In this document: piece after piece, positions 34,491 through 45,545 of the stretch | How the letters are laid out: every line of letters starts with the position of its first letter | Numbering within the stretch: position 1 is the first letter of the stretch | Notes under the pieces: model-generated | What the model was told of the DNA's origin: nothing | Seen by the model: the letters and a program-made list of their open reading frames with translations, nothing else | Databases searched by the model: none | Program-made: the position numbers and the translations under genes | Source: Enchytraeus crypticus | Lineage: Eukaryota > Annelida > Clitellata > Enchytraeida > Enchytraeidae | Length of the DNA stretch: 64,000 nucleotides | Direction: 5' to 3' | Assembly (NCBI GenBank): GCA_905160935.1 | Contig: CAJHZI010000794.1 | Location: 3,274,501-3,338,500 of the forward strand

Positions 34491-35132
34491 AAAACGCATA
34501 TAATATGTATTATTTTCAATATGCTGTTAAAACTGACTGGGTAATCCAACTATCTGGATAATCAGTTGAAAAAAATCGCTTATTCTAAATAGAGTAGGTA
34601 TAATCTATTCGAGGCGCTAAGCCTTTTCTAAGTTCTTCGATGATGTAAATGTTGATGTGATGCATGCGTCGGTGTAATTGAAGCATGCAAAGTCTGATAA
34701 CCAACTTGCTAGAACTACTGCCCTTTATATAAGATGCTACGGTTCTAAACCCCGCCTGGTCCTCCTTAAAAAATATATAGACAATATTTGCCGGTAGTGC
34801 GGAAGAAGCTAAACTTAGCCTTAATTTTTTTATTTTTAGCATGATCGTTGTTAAAACACCCGGCGGTTTGGTCGAGAGTCGACTCTCAACCTGTTACTTA
34901 TTGTCAACTTTAATAGTACAATGCGTATGTACGTATGTTAACGATAACCCATGTCACTCGATGTTGTTATTTATGACAGTAGCACTTTAATTGTTGTTAT
35001 GTTCTGTTATGTTATGTTATGTTAAAATACCAATGAAAATGAGGTATAAATAACTCTTAATCTTTTCCCGGGTAGGTACCACATTTGTGGTGAAATTTAT
35101 CTTCTTCTTCTTAGTGTATGTGTCACTCGTTC

Positions 35133-35270
35133 AAAAGCTGGTAAAGCTAATGCTAACGTCAGTTTCGTCCCCAGAAGCCATGTCAGTGACGGGCGAGCCC
35201 ATGATTTGAACTCGCACCTACTGATCCGAGATCAAGTATTTTACCGACTTCGCCATTGGCTCCAGCCATT
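35133..35270 (-). repeat. SINE family D copy
   Basis: A complete member ending in CATTGGCTCCAGCCA, which is the tRNA-like 5' end on the minus strand. Confidence 0.7.
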
Positions 35271-35274
35271 GTTT

Positions 35275-35560
35275 AGACATCACTTGACTATTGACTTTGT
35301 TGCGAGTTGCTGTTTACAACGAGTATAGCCGAGATACTTTAAATAAGCTGTGAAATCCGTAGACTTGTTGTATCATTCTGTAGGCAATATTCATGTTTGT
35401 GAAGTGAAGTAATTCGGCTGAGCACGTCCTGAGTTATTTTGAAGAGGCATGTTGAACCCACACTTACATGGAGTAAGTTGAGTGTTGACTGACATTGACT
35501 TTGAAACTAGGCCACTTGCATCCGAGGCGAACAGTCTAACTATTACGCCACACCACCTTC
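35275..35560 (-). repeat. SINE family E, longest copy
   Basis: On the minus strand it starts with TGGCGTAATAGTTAGACTG (A box), then AGTTTCAAAGTC (B-box position), then the body shared with 425-720. The 3' portion ACGAGTATAGCCGAG resembles the sequence cut off at the window end, 63945-64000. Confidence 0.65.
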
Positions 35561-35865
35561 ACTGTACGATGCATACAGATTATGATCCAATTATTATAAA
35601 TTTGTTATTTATTATATCTGACTATTAGTGCAGTATTTAATACTGCGATTAAACTGATAGTAGATCATCCTAACCTTTTCAGCAACGATATACTAGATAC
35701 ATGTAGGCTTAGTAATTAGTCTAAGTGTTAACACCAATTACAATTACACTAATTATGAAAGAAAAAATTGGCATATCATGTCAATGAGTATTGATGTGGA
35801 AATTTGACAAATGTAACCTATGCGGTTTCAATAGTGATGATATTAATGTTCTAATTGCCTACTTT

Positions 35866-36299
35866 CGAAATGTAGTCTATTGTTCGAAATGTAGTCTATT
35901 GTTCGAAATGTAGTCTATTGTTCGAAATGTAGTCTATTGTTCGAAATGCAGTCTATTGTTCGAAATGTAGTCTATTGTTCGAAATGAGTCTATTGTTCGA
36001 AATGCAGTCTATTGTTCGAAATGTAGTCTATTGTTCGAAATGTAGTCTATTGTTCGAAATGCAGTCTATTGTTCGAAATGTAGTCTATTGTTCGAAATGA
36101 AGTCTATTGTTCGAAATGTAGTCTATTGTTCGAAATGCAGTCTATTGTTCGAAATGTAGTCTATTGTTCGAAATGCAGTCTATTGTTCGAAATGCAGTCT
36201 ATTGTTCGAAATGTAGTCTATTGTTGAAAATGCAGTCTATTGTTCGAAATGTAGTCTATTGTTCGAAATGTAGTCTATTGTTCGAAATGCAGTCTATTG
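35866..36299. repeat. 19-bp tandem array (about 23 units)
   Basis: GTTCGAAATGTAGTCTATT repeated head to tail. A few units have GCAG for GTAG, and one is a base short. TTCGAA in each unit is palindromic. No spacers vary, so it is a satellite and not a CRISPR. Confidence 0.95.
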
Positions 36300-36845
36300 A
36301 TTTCGTTATGTTTTATTTTCTTTGTTGCGCGTTTGCGTTTTTGTTCCTGTTCTATGTGTGTTTTGGTTGCCCAAGTGGCGAATAAAGATTTATATTATCA
36401 ACTTGAATAGAATGTTTGCAAAATAACTATAAGGGAGAGAGAGAGAGAGAGAGAAATATGTTTTATTATTACACGAAGTTTCACAAAAATTCACAGAGTA
36501 ATCACATCAGTGAACGGTTGACAAAAAAAAATTAAATAAGCGTTATCAGAACCTTAATCATAGGTGCAATACATCCTGTAAGTGCAAAGTAAAACAACAA
36601 CAACAAAATTTGCATAAGAAGTAAGTAAAAAACTAGGCCATCAAAGAGGACGCAAGGCGTCCTATCCGGTTGAACACCCAGTTTTCACTCCAGTCTAGTT
36701 TTTCGGCAAAGAACTCTGAGAGAGCCCAAATCATTTACAAGTAATTATACATAACCATTTTTATAGATTAATAAAATTTAAAATATCTAGATTAAGCTAT
36801 CAAAATCATCATAAAATGTTCAAGAGTGTGGATGGAAATGGAAGA

Positions 36846-38955
36846 TTACCAGTTATTAAGTAAGTAATGTTTGTATTTATGACAGAATGTAGAGAGAGAG
36901 TTGATGTTTCTAATAGAGGTTGGAATTTCGTTCCAGTTTGTGCAGGCATCATTGACATATGATTTATAAAAAGTGGCAGAAGACTTCTTGTAAAGATAGC
37001 TAGATCCGTATAGTCTTGTGGGGTAGTTAGCATGATTGAGATCAAAAATGTTTGCCAATACTGTGGATGAGGTTGATCTGTTATATAGACACTTATGAAT
37101 AAGTTTCGCTGAGCAAAATTTATGTAATAAATGGATAGGCAGGATATTAAAAAAAATGTATAAATTTTTGACATTACTAAAGCGGTGCATTCCTTGCAAC
37201 GTTCTTAGTACTCTATTGCAAACAATGTGCAGTGGCTGCAAGATGTTCCAGGAGGCGTGTCCATACACTTCAATGCAGTAGCTAATGCAAGAGTGGATCA
37301 TTGAAAAATATAAATTCCTACGGCAGGGCATAGGAATAATGTCTCTACGATTGAATAATAAACAGTTAGCACATTTTATCTTCTTCACAACAGTATCAAC
37401 ATGGTTTTTAAATGACAATTGCTCGTCAATTTCTATTCCAAGAAATTTGATATTTTTTACTCTTGAAATTGAACTATTATCAAGCATTATCTCAAGTTTT
37501 TCATCTTTTATATACTGCTCATCCTCTTTGTTAGGGAAGAAAACAATGTAAGCAGATTTTTTAGAGTTTGTCGTTAAGCGATTCATTTGAAACCAATGAT
37601 TTAATCTTGAACTGGTGTGGTTAGCTAGTGAGAATAGATCAGTCAGGTTGCTACTGTTAATAAAAGCATTTGAATCATCAGCATAAAGTTTGAGTGAGAT
37701 TTCAGGACAAGCATTTTGGATGTCATTGAAATATATTAAGAATAGCAAGGGCCCTAAAATAGATCCCTGTGGGACACCAACAGTAACTGGTTTGATGGTA
37801 GAAATGGTTTGTCCTATTTCAATATATTGAAGTCTATTTGACAAGTAAGATTTGAGCCATTGAAGCGATAAACCTCTTATGCCATAGTGTTGTAGTTTAT
37901 GTAATAGAATACCGTGATCCACCGTGTCGAAGGCTTTGCTAAGGTCAAGGAATAGCCCGATTGAGTGCATGCTTTTCCCTTTGTTTGAACGAATCATATT
38001 TAGACTGCTAAATATAGCGTCGATCGTTGAATGTCCTTTCCTAAATCCAAATTGGTTATCACAAATCAAATTAAATTTATCTAGGAATACTGTAATGCGG
38101 TTATACATTAATTTTTCAAATATTTTGCTTACGTTATTTAAAAGTGAGATTGGCCTATAATTTTGCACATCATCGCTCTTGCCTGATTTATAGATTGGGA
38201 TAACTTTAGCCGTCTTAAAACTAGAAGGGAAAACTCCTGAACTAAAACTACTGTTAATTATATAGGATAGAGGGTCAGCAATAAAGTGAGCAGAAAGTTG
38301 AAGAATTTGATTTGGTATTTCATCTTGTCCTGTAGAATTCGTTTTTTTAAGTGCCATTAATGCATTTAAAACTTCACTAGGGGTGGAGGGTTTTAGAAAA
38401 AGGGTTTTTTTGTTTGAAAATGATAAATATTGTTCAAAATTACTTTCTCTTGAAAGGATGGAATTAAATTTAGAGGATAATTTTAAACCAATATCTGAAA
38501 AATATTCATTAAAAATGTTGGCCATTTCAAATTGATCATGAATTTTAACATTATTATGAGTTATATATCCAATTGAGGAATTACCTTGTTTCTTTTTAAA
38601 GCTGCATATATTATTAAGATTTTTCCATATATTTTTTATAGAATTATTACGTGAATTGAGGATATTATTATAATATTCAGATCGTTTTTCTTTGAGTATT
38701 TTGTCCAAATATTTTCTATAGGATTTGTAGTTAAGCATGTCATTGATTTTGCCTGATCTTTTAGCTTTAAAATACATGGCATTTTTAATCCTAATTTTCG
38801 TTTTTAATTCTTTGTTGATCCAGCATTTATCTCTAAATTTGGATCTTGAAATGCGTGTAAGAGGCAGGTGAGCGTTCGAATATTTGCTTATAGTATTAGA
38901 TAAAAATGCTACCTTTTTTTTCGTCCACGGAATTCGTAGCATATATATAAGACCA
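36846..38955 (-). CDS. LINE reverse transcriptase
   Basis: About 700 usable residues: linker KFRDKCWINKELK, RT blocks [69 protein letters not shown], the catalytic LKLYADDSNAF and KFLGIEIDE, and C-terminal WNEIPTSIRN. No internal stops occur, so the RT itself may be intact. Upstream of about 38955 the open frame carries unrelated residues, because the endonuclease continues in another frame. Confidence 0.85.
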
Positions 38956-39345
38956 ATTGACGTTAGATAGAGAGGACTGAAAGGATTCAATGCTATTTGC
39001 ATTATAAATCCTCCTATACGGGCGAACATCATAATCAAGCATTTTATCTTTAGAGGTCACAATTATTAAGTTTGCATAATGGTCAGAAATATCACAAATA
39101 ATAGTTAAACATTTGATTAGACTGTTACCGTCACCGCTTAAACCAAAGTTTGCGAAGACATGATCTATGACAGTTGCATAATCCTTATCACAATGAGTTG
39201 GTAAAATTGAAAAACAATTAAATTTTAAACTATCTAATATATCGACATAGTTTCTAACGTGGACATTGGTCAAGTAGTTATTGAGGTTGATATTTAAATC
39301 ACCAATTACAAAACTTTTTCTTAATGGTCTAACAAGCTTCTATAA
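38896..39345 (-). CDS. LINE endonuclease C-terminal remnant
   Basis: VIDHVFANFG and DISDHYANLIIVTS are the final APE-endonuclease blocks. The frame is offset from the RT by a single-base shift near 38915-38930, and the element's 5' half is missing. Confidence 0.75.
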
Positions 39346-40041
39346 GGATTTTAGTGTTTTATGGATCCAATGGTTGGTAAGAAGGAAATACCATGCGTAA
39401 ATATGGTTTATTTAAAGCTATCTTCTCGACTAGAGTTAAATGAAATAATTTACGTAATTAATTATATTTATAATTACTAGAGTTAAATGAAATTCTTTAC
39501 GTAATTAATTATATATATATATATATATATATAGTATTATAAATATATATATAATAATTATATTATGCATATATGTATATAAATTACAAAATAAATTATC
39601 AAATGAGTTAAAATTAGAAATAACTAAAATAAAATTATCCTACATCTGATATATATGACAGACCAACATTATAAATGATACGTGCAGCACGTACCTTAAC
39701 GAACTTTTAGCGTAACATAGAATTGAAGAAATTCAAATGTAGATTGAAAATATGTTATCGTACATGAATAATTATCTTTTGTCGTAATATCAGAATGTCC
39801 GTGCTAATTGTATAATTATAATCTCATCCTCTCTTTCATCACTGTCTTTCTTAATCAAATATTTTCTGCAATTATCATTTCTTTACACTGTTAATGATTT
39901 TCATTATGTTTTCAAGCTTCTTAAGTAACATAGAGGTATTTTATAACAGTACTTATTGAAATATAAAATTAAAATAGAGGCATTTTACAAAATGTTTACT
40001 AAGGTGGCAGCAATTAAATGCATATCCTACAGGCCAATATA

Positions 40042-40262
40042 CACTGTTAGTTTAATAACCGATACCACAAACTGTTTTCACAATAAAGTCGCGGCAATTT
40101 GACCGATATTTGTAAAATGTAACAGTTTTACCAGCAGCCAATTCTTCCAGACATGGGGAAATTTTGTTTGAATACCTTTCAAAATGAGAAAGTCGTAGAT
40201 TTACGAATATGAGTAGGGTTAACTTAGTCAGACAAGTTACATGCAGCTTAAAATGTAGCCTA
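40042..40262. mobile_element. Single arm of the foldback MITE family
   Basis: CACTGTTAGTTTAATAACC, CACAATAAAGTCG, CCAGCAGCCAATTCT and GAATATGAGTAGGGTTAAC follow the left arm of the 793-1560 element in order. The second arm is missing. Confidence 0.6.
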
Positions 40263-40317
40263 CACTATTAAAATAATGTAGAGAACACGTCACATGTTTT
40301 TTACTAATAAAAGTAAA

Positions 40318-40465
40318 AAGCTAAAAGCTAATGGTAAGGCTAATGTTAGCGTCAGTTTCCTCACTCGAAATCTATGCCAATGACGGGCGAGCCCAGGATT
40401 GGAATCCTGCATACACTGATCCACGGTCGAATATCATACCGACATCGCCACTGGCTCCAGCCATC
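40318..40465 (-). repeat. SINE family D copy
   Basis: A full-length copy: tail GCGTCAGTTTCCTCACTCG, B box near CCAGGATTGGAATCCTG and 5' end CACTGGCTCCAGCCA. Confidence 0.7.
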
Positions 40466-41033
40466 TCCAGCTCCAGCCATCAATACCATCTTGAAGTACA
40501 ATCATTTCTTTTCAACGCGAAATAAAACTAAAATAATAGTATTAAACCCCTTCATTTGTAGTAGTCCAATTACATATGAAATGGCTCCAATATCCAGTAT
40601 CTTTGCGTAGCTTTATTCCTAAGCTGCTTGTTCGAATTTTTACCAATTTCATTCTCTTTTGCTGTTTTTATCTCCATTATTAATTATTCGTAACCATTGC
40701 CTTGTTGTCGTACATGTTTTCTATAAGTAATTTTCTTTGAGCTGCCTTTATGCGCAGCATATTTGCTTTTCTGGTTCTTGTTGCATTGTTGTATGTGTAA
40801 CATTCAAGTATGAGTTATTATGCCTGAAATAATGCAATAAATAAAAACATGATGCTTTCTCTTTTGTAAAAATTATCCTTCATCCCGAGGTTCATTCATT
40901 TCTGCCAGAACTGAGATATGAATCTAAGGATCGTGATTCTGAAATACGCACTCTCTCAATACACCAAATCAGTTGTTTTTCACATTTGAAAATATTAACA
41001 GATTTGTACCTGAGAGAAAATTGATTTGTAATT

Positions 41034-42095
41034 TCACCGTTGATTTCTCGTGCTAGATGATGGCGAACTTATTCCACCTGTTCTTCTAAATAGCATCGCA
41101 GCGATTAGCTTTCTCGCTCCCTTCTTGAATTCGGTGTGCTTACAGAAATAGATATACGGATAGATGCAACAGCTGGAATTGGTAAGAAATAGTCCGATGT
41201 TATAGACTGTAACGCTTATGTCTGGAATAATCTTGATATAGAATAATAACATATAGATCTGTTTGAAGGTTTGCGTTAACACGAAGCATCCCAGGATAAG
41301 TATTAGAGTTATCATTACGTTTCGCCGAGCATTCGCCATGGAACCTTTATGGCTGGGTTTCGGATTTCCACTCGTTCCTGCAGTGTGTACCCTTCTCTTT
41401 AGCGAACGTGATATTGCAGCGTAGGAAATAAAAATGATTAGGAGAGGAAATAAATATTCGACCAGGAAGGTTAGAGAGCCAATTGCTCTCTCGTGAGCTG
41501 CAGTGGGAAAATATCTGGAAAATATACAGAAGCCATAGCGAAGTCTTGTAAATGGAATTACAGTAGCGTATTTAAATGAGGGTCCCATTAGCCAGATTAG
41601 GACTAATCCAGCAAGAATTCTGCCTTTAGTTACGTATTGCTTATGTTTAATAGGATGAACAACTTCTAGATATCTTTCCACTGCCAATGCCACAATGCTG
41701 TACTGCGATGATAAGTAAAGACCGTTGAATAATCCTCTTGTTCCCCAGATATAGCAAGTTACCTTCGTGTAGAAAGGGTCCGCCAGAGTGACTGGTGTCA
41801 GTAATATACTGAGGATCAGATGAATCAAACAATGGCTGGTGAGAAAAAAATTGTGCAATTTTCGCCGGAATGGTTTGTAGCAGACAATAATTAGACATGA
41901 TACTCCGTTACCAGTGATACCAATGCAAGAAGAGATGATGTAGCAGACAGTGATTGCGTAGGGTAACGTCGAAGTTGTAGAACTACTGGACCCTGTTCGA
42001 TTAGATATAGGTCGACTTGCCGAAATGTTGGTTCTGATGTGTTCCAGGAGGTCAAAACCGTTCATTGTCGACAATTCCATTCCAAGTTTGTTCAA
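41034..42095 (-). CDS. Class A-like seven-transmembrane receptor 2 (orphan)
   Basis: Plasma-membrane receptor of 353 residues on one exon, paralogous to the receptor at 28481-29602 and in the same orientation. TM1 has GITGNGVS. The disulphide Cys pair (KVTCYIWG, GFCIFS), ERY box (VERYLEVVHPIKHKQYV), TM4 Trp, TM5 Pro (EYLFPLLI) and helix-8 KHTEFKKGARK are present. It shares the sibling's oddities: no TM2 Asp (CLIHLILSI), GCFVLTQT in place of CWxP, and CIYPYIY in place of NPxxY. The shared losses indicate an established subfamily rather than decay. Two further Met codons lie at residues 6 and 11. The stop is TGA. Confidence 0.88.
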   Translation of the reverse strand: MNKLGMELSTMNGFDLLEHIRTNISASRPISNRTGSSSSTTSTLPYAITVCYIISSCIGITGNGVSCLIIVCYKPFRRKLHNFFLTSHCLIHLILSILLTPVTLADPFYTKVTCYIWGTRGLFNGLYLSSQYSIVALAVERYLEVVHPIKHKQYVTKGRILAGLVLIWLMGPSFKYATVIPFTRLRYGFCIFSRYFPTAAHERAIGSLTFLVEYLFPLLIIFISYAAISRSLKRRVHTAGTSGNPKPSHKGSMANARRNVMITLILILGCFVLTQTFKQIYMLLFYIKIIPDISVTVYNIGLFLTNSSCCIYPYIYFCKHTEFKKGARKLIAAMLFRRTGGISSPSSSTRNQR

Positions 42096-42569
42096 AGCTT
42101 GTCAAAGTCTTTAACAAAAGTGATCCTAAAGCCAGTGATTAGTAAACCTTACTTTTAGCTCTTACTTTATATTTCAGATATGATAATATATACCTTCTGA
42201 AAAATTACAGTAAAGCGGTTAGGTTGATACATTTTTGAATATTTATCCACCTATCAAGCAATATGAGGAATTTTCCTAGCAGGATGAAAATCTATTTAAA
42301 ATGATAATTCAGAAGGTCTAAGGAGTTAGTTAAATAAATTATTGGTTTCAGTAAGTAGACAAATCAATTTGGCTCTTTAGGTAGACAAATAAATTTAGTT
42401 CTCTAAGTAGGCAAATAGTATAATATACACAGTACGGAGCCCAATCATAAGCTGAGTTTAATTGTACGACGACGCCCGTGGTGTCTCGAGCCTAACATGA
42501 AAACAGACTGTAAGATGAAGTCTAATCTCTCTCTCTCTCTCTCTCTCTCTTAGTGCACGTCTAACGCCT

Positions 42570-42697
42570 CTGCTGGAGCCAGTGACGATGTCGGTAAGAT
42601 ATTCAATCACGGAACAGTATGTGCGGGGTTCAAATCCTGGGCTTGCCCGTCAATGACATCGCTTTCGAGTGAGGAAACTGACGTTAACTTTAGCTTT
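42570..42697 (+). repeat. SINE family D copy
   Basis: TGCTGGAGCCAGTGACGATG (A box), GGGGTTCAAATCCTGGGC (B box) and tail TCGAGTGAGGAAACTGACG. It follows a (TC)n run. Confidence 0.75.
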
Positions 42698-42965
42698 TTT
42701 GCTTTTTTACCTCCACTCTTTCTGAGTCTTGTCACTCTTCTTTCTATTTTCTCTTGATGTCCACATGCGAGTGGAACTTTATATCATCTAACATGATATA
42801 CTATTATTCTTGGGGATTCTGCTTATGACGAGGTGGGCTTCCTATGCCTTCTTCAGCTTCGACTAACTGGGCAGGGGCGTCATTCCTTGAAAAACAATCC
42901 TGTCTGCCCATTACTATCCTGTCTACCCCTAATATAAATTAATATATATTTTTAGTCTAATGCGA

Positions 42966-43021
<56 letters not shown>

Positions 43022-43186
43022 TTTTCAGATGCTTAAAATAATCTAACTAGCGATTCAATCCTATCGTAGTGTACAGCAGTTTAAAGTTTAGCCTAGTGTA
43101 CAGTATACTCTACAGTATAGTGTACAACATACACGTAGACCTACACTAAAGTGCATGTATTTGATCTCTTCCCTATATTTCTCTCG

Positions 43187-43234
<48 letters not shown>

Positions 43235-43417
43235 TAACACACACTTTTCTCTTAGTGTACTGCCTAGAGACAGGTACGCACGGATAACTATTCCACATAA
43301 TTCTAATTTTCTGACCTTTTGCTTTGCTATAATGTGCAAACAATAATGCTCTATAAAATCATCCATAATATTGAAAATTACCGATTAAATGGTAAATAAT
43401 CGAATTAAGTGATAAAT

Positions 43418-43476
43418 AACATCTTCTCTATCGTCCTTCACGCGCACTCGAGTGAGGGACGATAGAGAAGATGTTC
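43418..43476. repeat. 24-bp hairpin with 10-base loop
   Basis: AACATCTTCTCTATCGTCC plus TTCAC pairs with GTGAGGGACGATAGAGAAGA plus TGTT, with one mismatch. The loop is GCGCACTCGA. Confidence 0.75.
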
Positions 43477-43479
43477 CAT

Positions 43480-43800
43480 CGATGCTAATCTTCTCTCTGT
43501 TCCAAATATTCGCACATCATTGGGCAGACGTTCATTTTCTTAGGCAGCACCCAAAATCTGGAACTCCTTACCTGCTAGCCTTCGCTCTTGTCTTTCTCTT
43601 TCAACTTTCTCTAGCAAGCTTAAGACTTACCTTTTCCCACCATAGACATAATCAATCTACCCTGACCATTTTTGATCACCGCTTTCGTTTAGGACCTTAC
43701 TTCTCAGCACATTTCATTTGCAGATTGGTCTGGGTGAATTGATCTACGGCCTTGACATCATACCTGAATGAGGAAACGGACGTTAAACCTCTATTATTAT
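43480..43800 (+). mobile_element. LINE 3' coding end and tail
   Basis: The frame reads VPNIRTSLGRRSFS, one stop, AAPKIWNSLPASLRSCLSL and FSSKLKTYLFPP, a typical non-LTR RT C-terminus. The 3' UTR ends TGACATCATACCTGAATGAG, GAAACGGACGTTAAAC, then (TTA)n. The tail matches that of SINE family D. Confidence 0.7.
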
Positions 43801-43884
43801 TATTGTTATTATTATTATTATTTGTTACTCCGGTGTAAAGAACCTGAGGTTTGATAAAAACGATTCAAGCAATACGTGCTGAAT

Positions 43885-44106
43885 CACCGCCCGGCTACTC
43901 GAGGTCATCAATCGGCTTAAAAGAACTGCTGAAGCAGACTGCATTAAATCTTTGCAAACTCATGGAAAGCCTTTCCCAACGAAAAGAGGTTTCTCGCTTA
44001 TCGCCGGTTTGCTCTGCCATAAGTCTGCCTTTGCCATTAATGAAGTCAACTCCTTCGGGATTCATCGGGCCCATGGTTTCAATGGCCACCGGAACAACTT
44101 TATATC

Positions 44107-44110
<4 letters not shown>
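43885..44110 (-). mobile_element. Retroelement coding fragment (VPVAIET motif)
   Basis: A minus-strand frame gives YKVVPVAIETMGPMNPEGVD, then DKRETSFRWERLSMSLQRFN and AVCFSSSF. This block is familiar as the C-terminal end of uncharacterised reverse-transcriptase-derived proteins in marine animals. The remainder is missing, and the 5' side abuts (TTA)n. Confidence 0.5.
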
Positions 44111-44155
<45 letters not shown>

Positions 44156-44276
44156 GCGACGGAATTGGTGATGCCCTGGGTTTCTAAAGAAAAAACAATT
44201 ATTATTATTATCAATAGATAGTCCGAATTCGTTTATAAAGTCTGATGATGATGATGATTATTATTATTATTATTAT

Positions 44277-44321
<45 letters not shown>

Positions 44322-44939
44322 ATTTATATTTAATAAATATTTAATACGCCTATTAAATATCTCCATTTGTATAAACCAAACATTTCTATATCTAATTTAA
44401 ACGAGTAGTAGCTGACGATAATCTTAATACTCGTCTGCCATTACTAGTGCACGCTTTCAATTCATCAGCTTTTCTATAGCCTTCAATCTGAAAACCTTTA
44501 ACAGTATTTATGTTAATCTGGGGCAGATATTGCGTAGGCCTATTAGCTCTAATAATTCAAGATGCTCATGCCAAGGTTTGTTAATCTTTCTAATTCGTCA
44601 AAGTCTATTGGCTAAGAATGTATTTCAAATATGTATTTGTACGTGCAGTTCTTACTTCGTAATGATCTGCATAAAAAGCTTTAAGCAATTTCCCGCTTCT
44701 AGCATAAGTATGGGACAAGGAAATTCTTTTGAAAACCAATTTCTTTACAGATTTCTTTAATTTCAATTTCCTTCAGACTTTCTTAAAAATAATTAGCTAA
44801 TATCGTGTCGAGTTATTTGAAAGAAGAGAGTATTTCAAGCATCTTTAATTAATGCTGGTCTATATGCCGTAGGAATAAAACTTAACCTACCGTTCGCCCA
44901 ATTATTGCACAGTAATAGGCCTATTTCAGCGACATGCAT

Positions 44940-44960
44940 TGTATAATATATACTATATAC

Positions 44961-45048
<88 letters not shown>

Positions 45049-45060
45049 ATATATATATGG
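44940..45060. repeat. (TA)n microsatellite cluster
   Basis: Two long TA runs broken by CTATATG and CATG. Confidence 0.9.
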
Positions 45061-45419
45061 CCTCTATAATATACGGTAAATACCGCATATACTATATACT
45101 GTTATGTATCGTATGTATAGCATATGCAGATAGGCCTATATTTTGATTGTTATTTGTTCAGACCACTGCATAATACCATGGTAACATAAGAGGATGCTTC
45201 GAAAAGGTGATATCAAGTATTCAATGAGGAAGATACTGAGAAACCACTTCAGAAGCCATACTTGTCAAACTAAAAGCTACATGAGGGTTTTGTATAGGAA
45301 CTAGCCCATTTATAGAAACCAACTGTTGATCGATGGAATGCTCTATACTGAACGAGACTGAAAACTATTAACGGATCGGTACCAGTCCATCAACAATTTA
45401 ACATCAATTGTACCTGCTG

Positions 45420-45545
45420 AAGGGCCGAGTGGACAGCATGCTTGCTTAAGAAGCAGGACGTCATGGATTTCGAATCCCAGTCGGGCGATCTTTGATATCA
45501 TCCCTTGAAGTGGACGTTCAATTAAGCTTCATAACATCTTTCAAA
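45420..45545 (+). repeat. tRNA-derived SINE copy (family G)
   Basis: A-box-like AGGGCCGAGTGGACAGCATG and B-box-like GATTTCGAATCCC at tRNA spacing. The paired arms needed for a full cloverleaf are not evident, so it is called a SINE rather than a tRNA gene. Confidence 0.5.

Larger units (their letters stand above)
29603..36430. other. Repeat-rich spacer between the receptor genes, part 1
   Basis: No host coding exon was recognised. It contains (TA)n arrays at about 30000-30042, 30720-30752 and 31090-31146, (TG)n at 30753-30796, (TC)n at about 31818-31870, two family C repeats, SINEs D and E, LINE tails and a 19-bp tandem array. Confidence 0.6.
36436..39345 (-). mobile_element. APE/RT LINE, 5'-truncated
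   Basis: A second LINE of the same type as at 2690-6480 but a different subfamily. The endonuclease lacks its N-terminal half. The RT is complete and there is a 3' UTR with the stem-loop GGACGC-CTT-GCGTCC near 36650-36670. The 3' end abuts (GA)n. Host sequence appears to resume at about 39345. Confidence 0.85.
39346..41033. other. Repeat-rich spacer between the receptor genes, part 2
   Basis: It contains (TA)n at about 39509-39532, one arm of the foldback MITE family and a SINE D copy. No coding exon was seen. Confidence 0.6.

Noticed and set aside
35866..36299. CRISPR-like regular repeats
   Set aside because: The units abut without unique spacers and the genome is animal; it is a simple satellite.
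36809..37174. Separate 121-residue minus-strand ORF
   Set aside because: It lies within the LINE RT 3' end in another frame.
43088..43366. ORF rich in Arg-Glu repeats
   Set aside because: It is translation of a (CT)n microsatellite.
45420..45490. Functional tRNA gene
   Set aside because: A- and B-box-like motifs exist but the acceptor and anticodon stems do not pair properly and the sequence recurs with a non-tRNA body; a SINE fits better.
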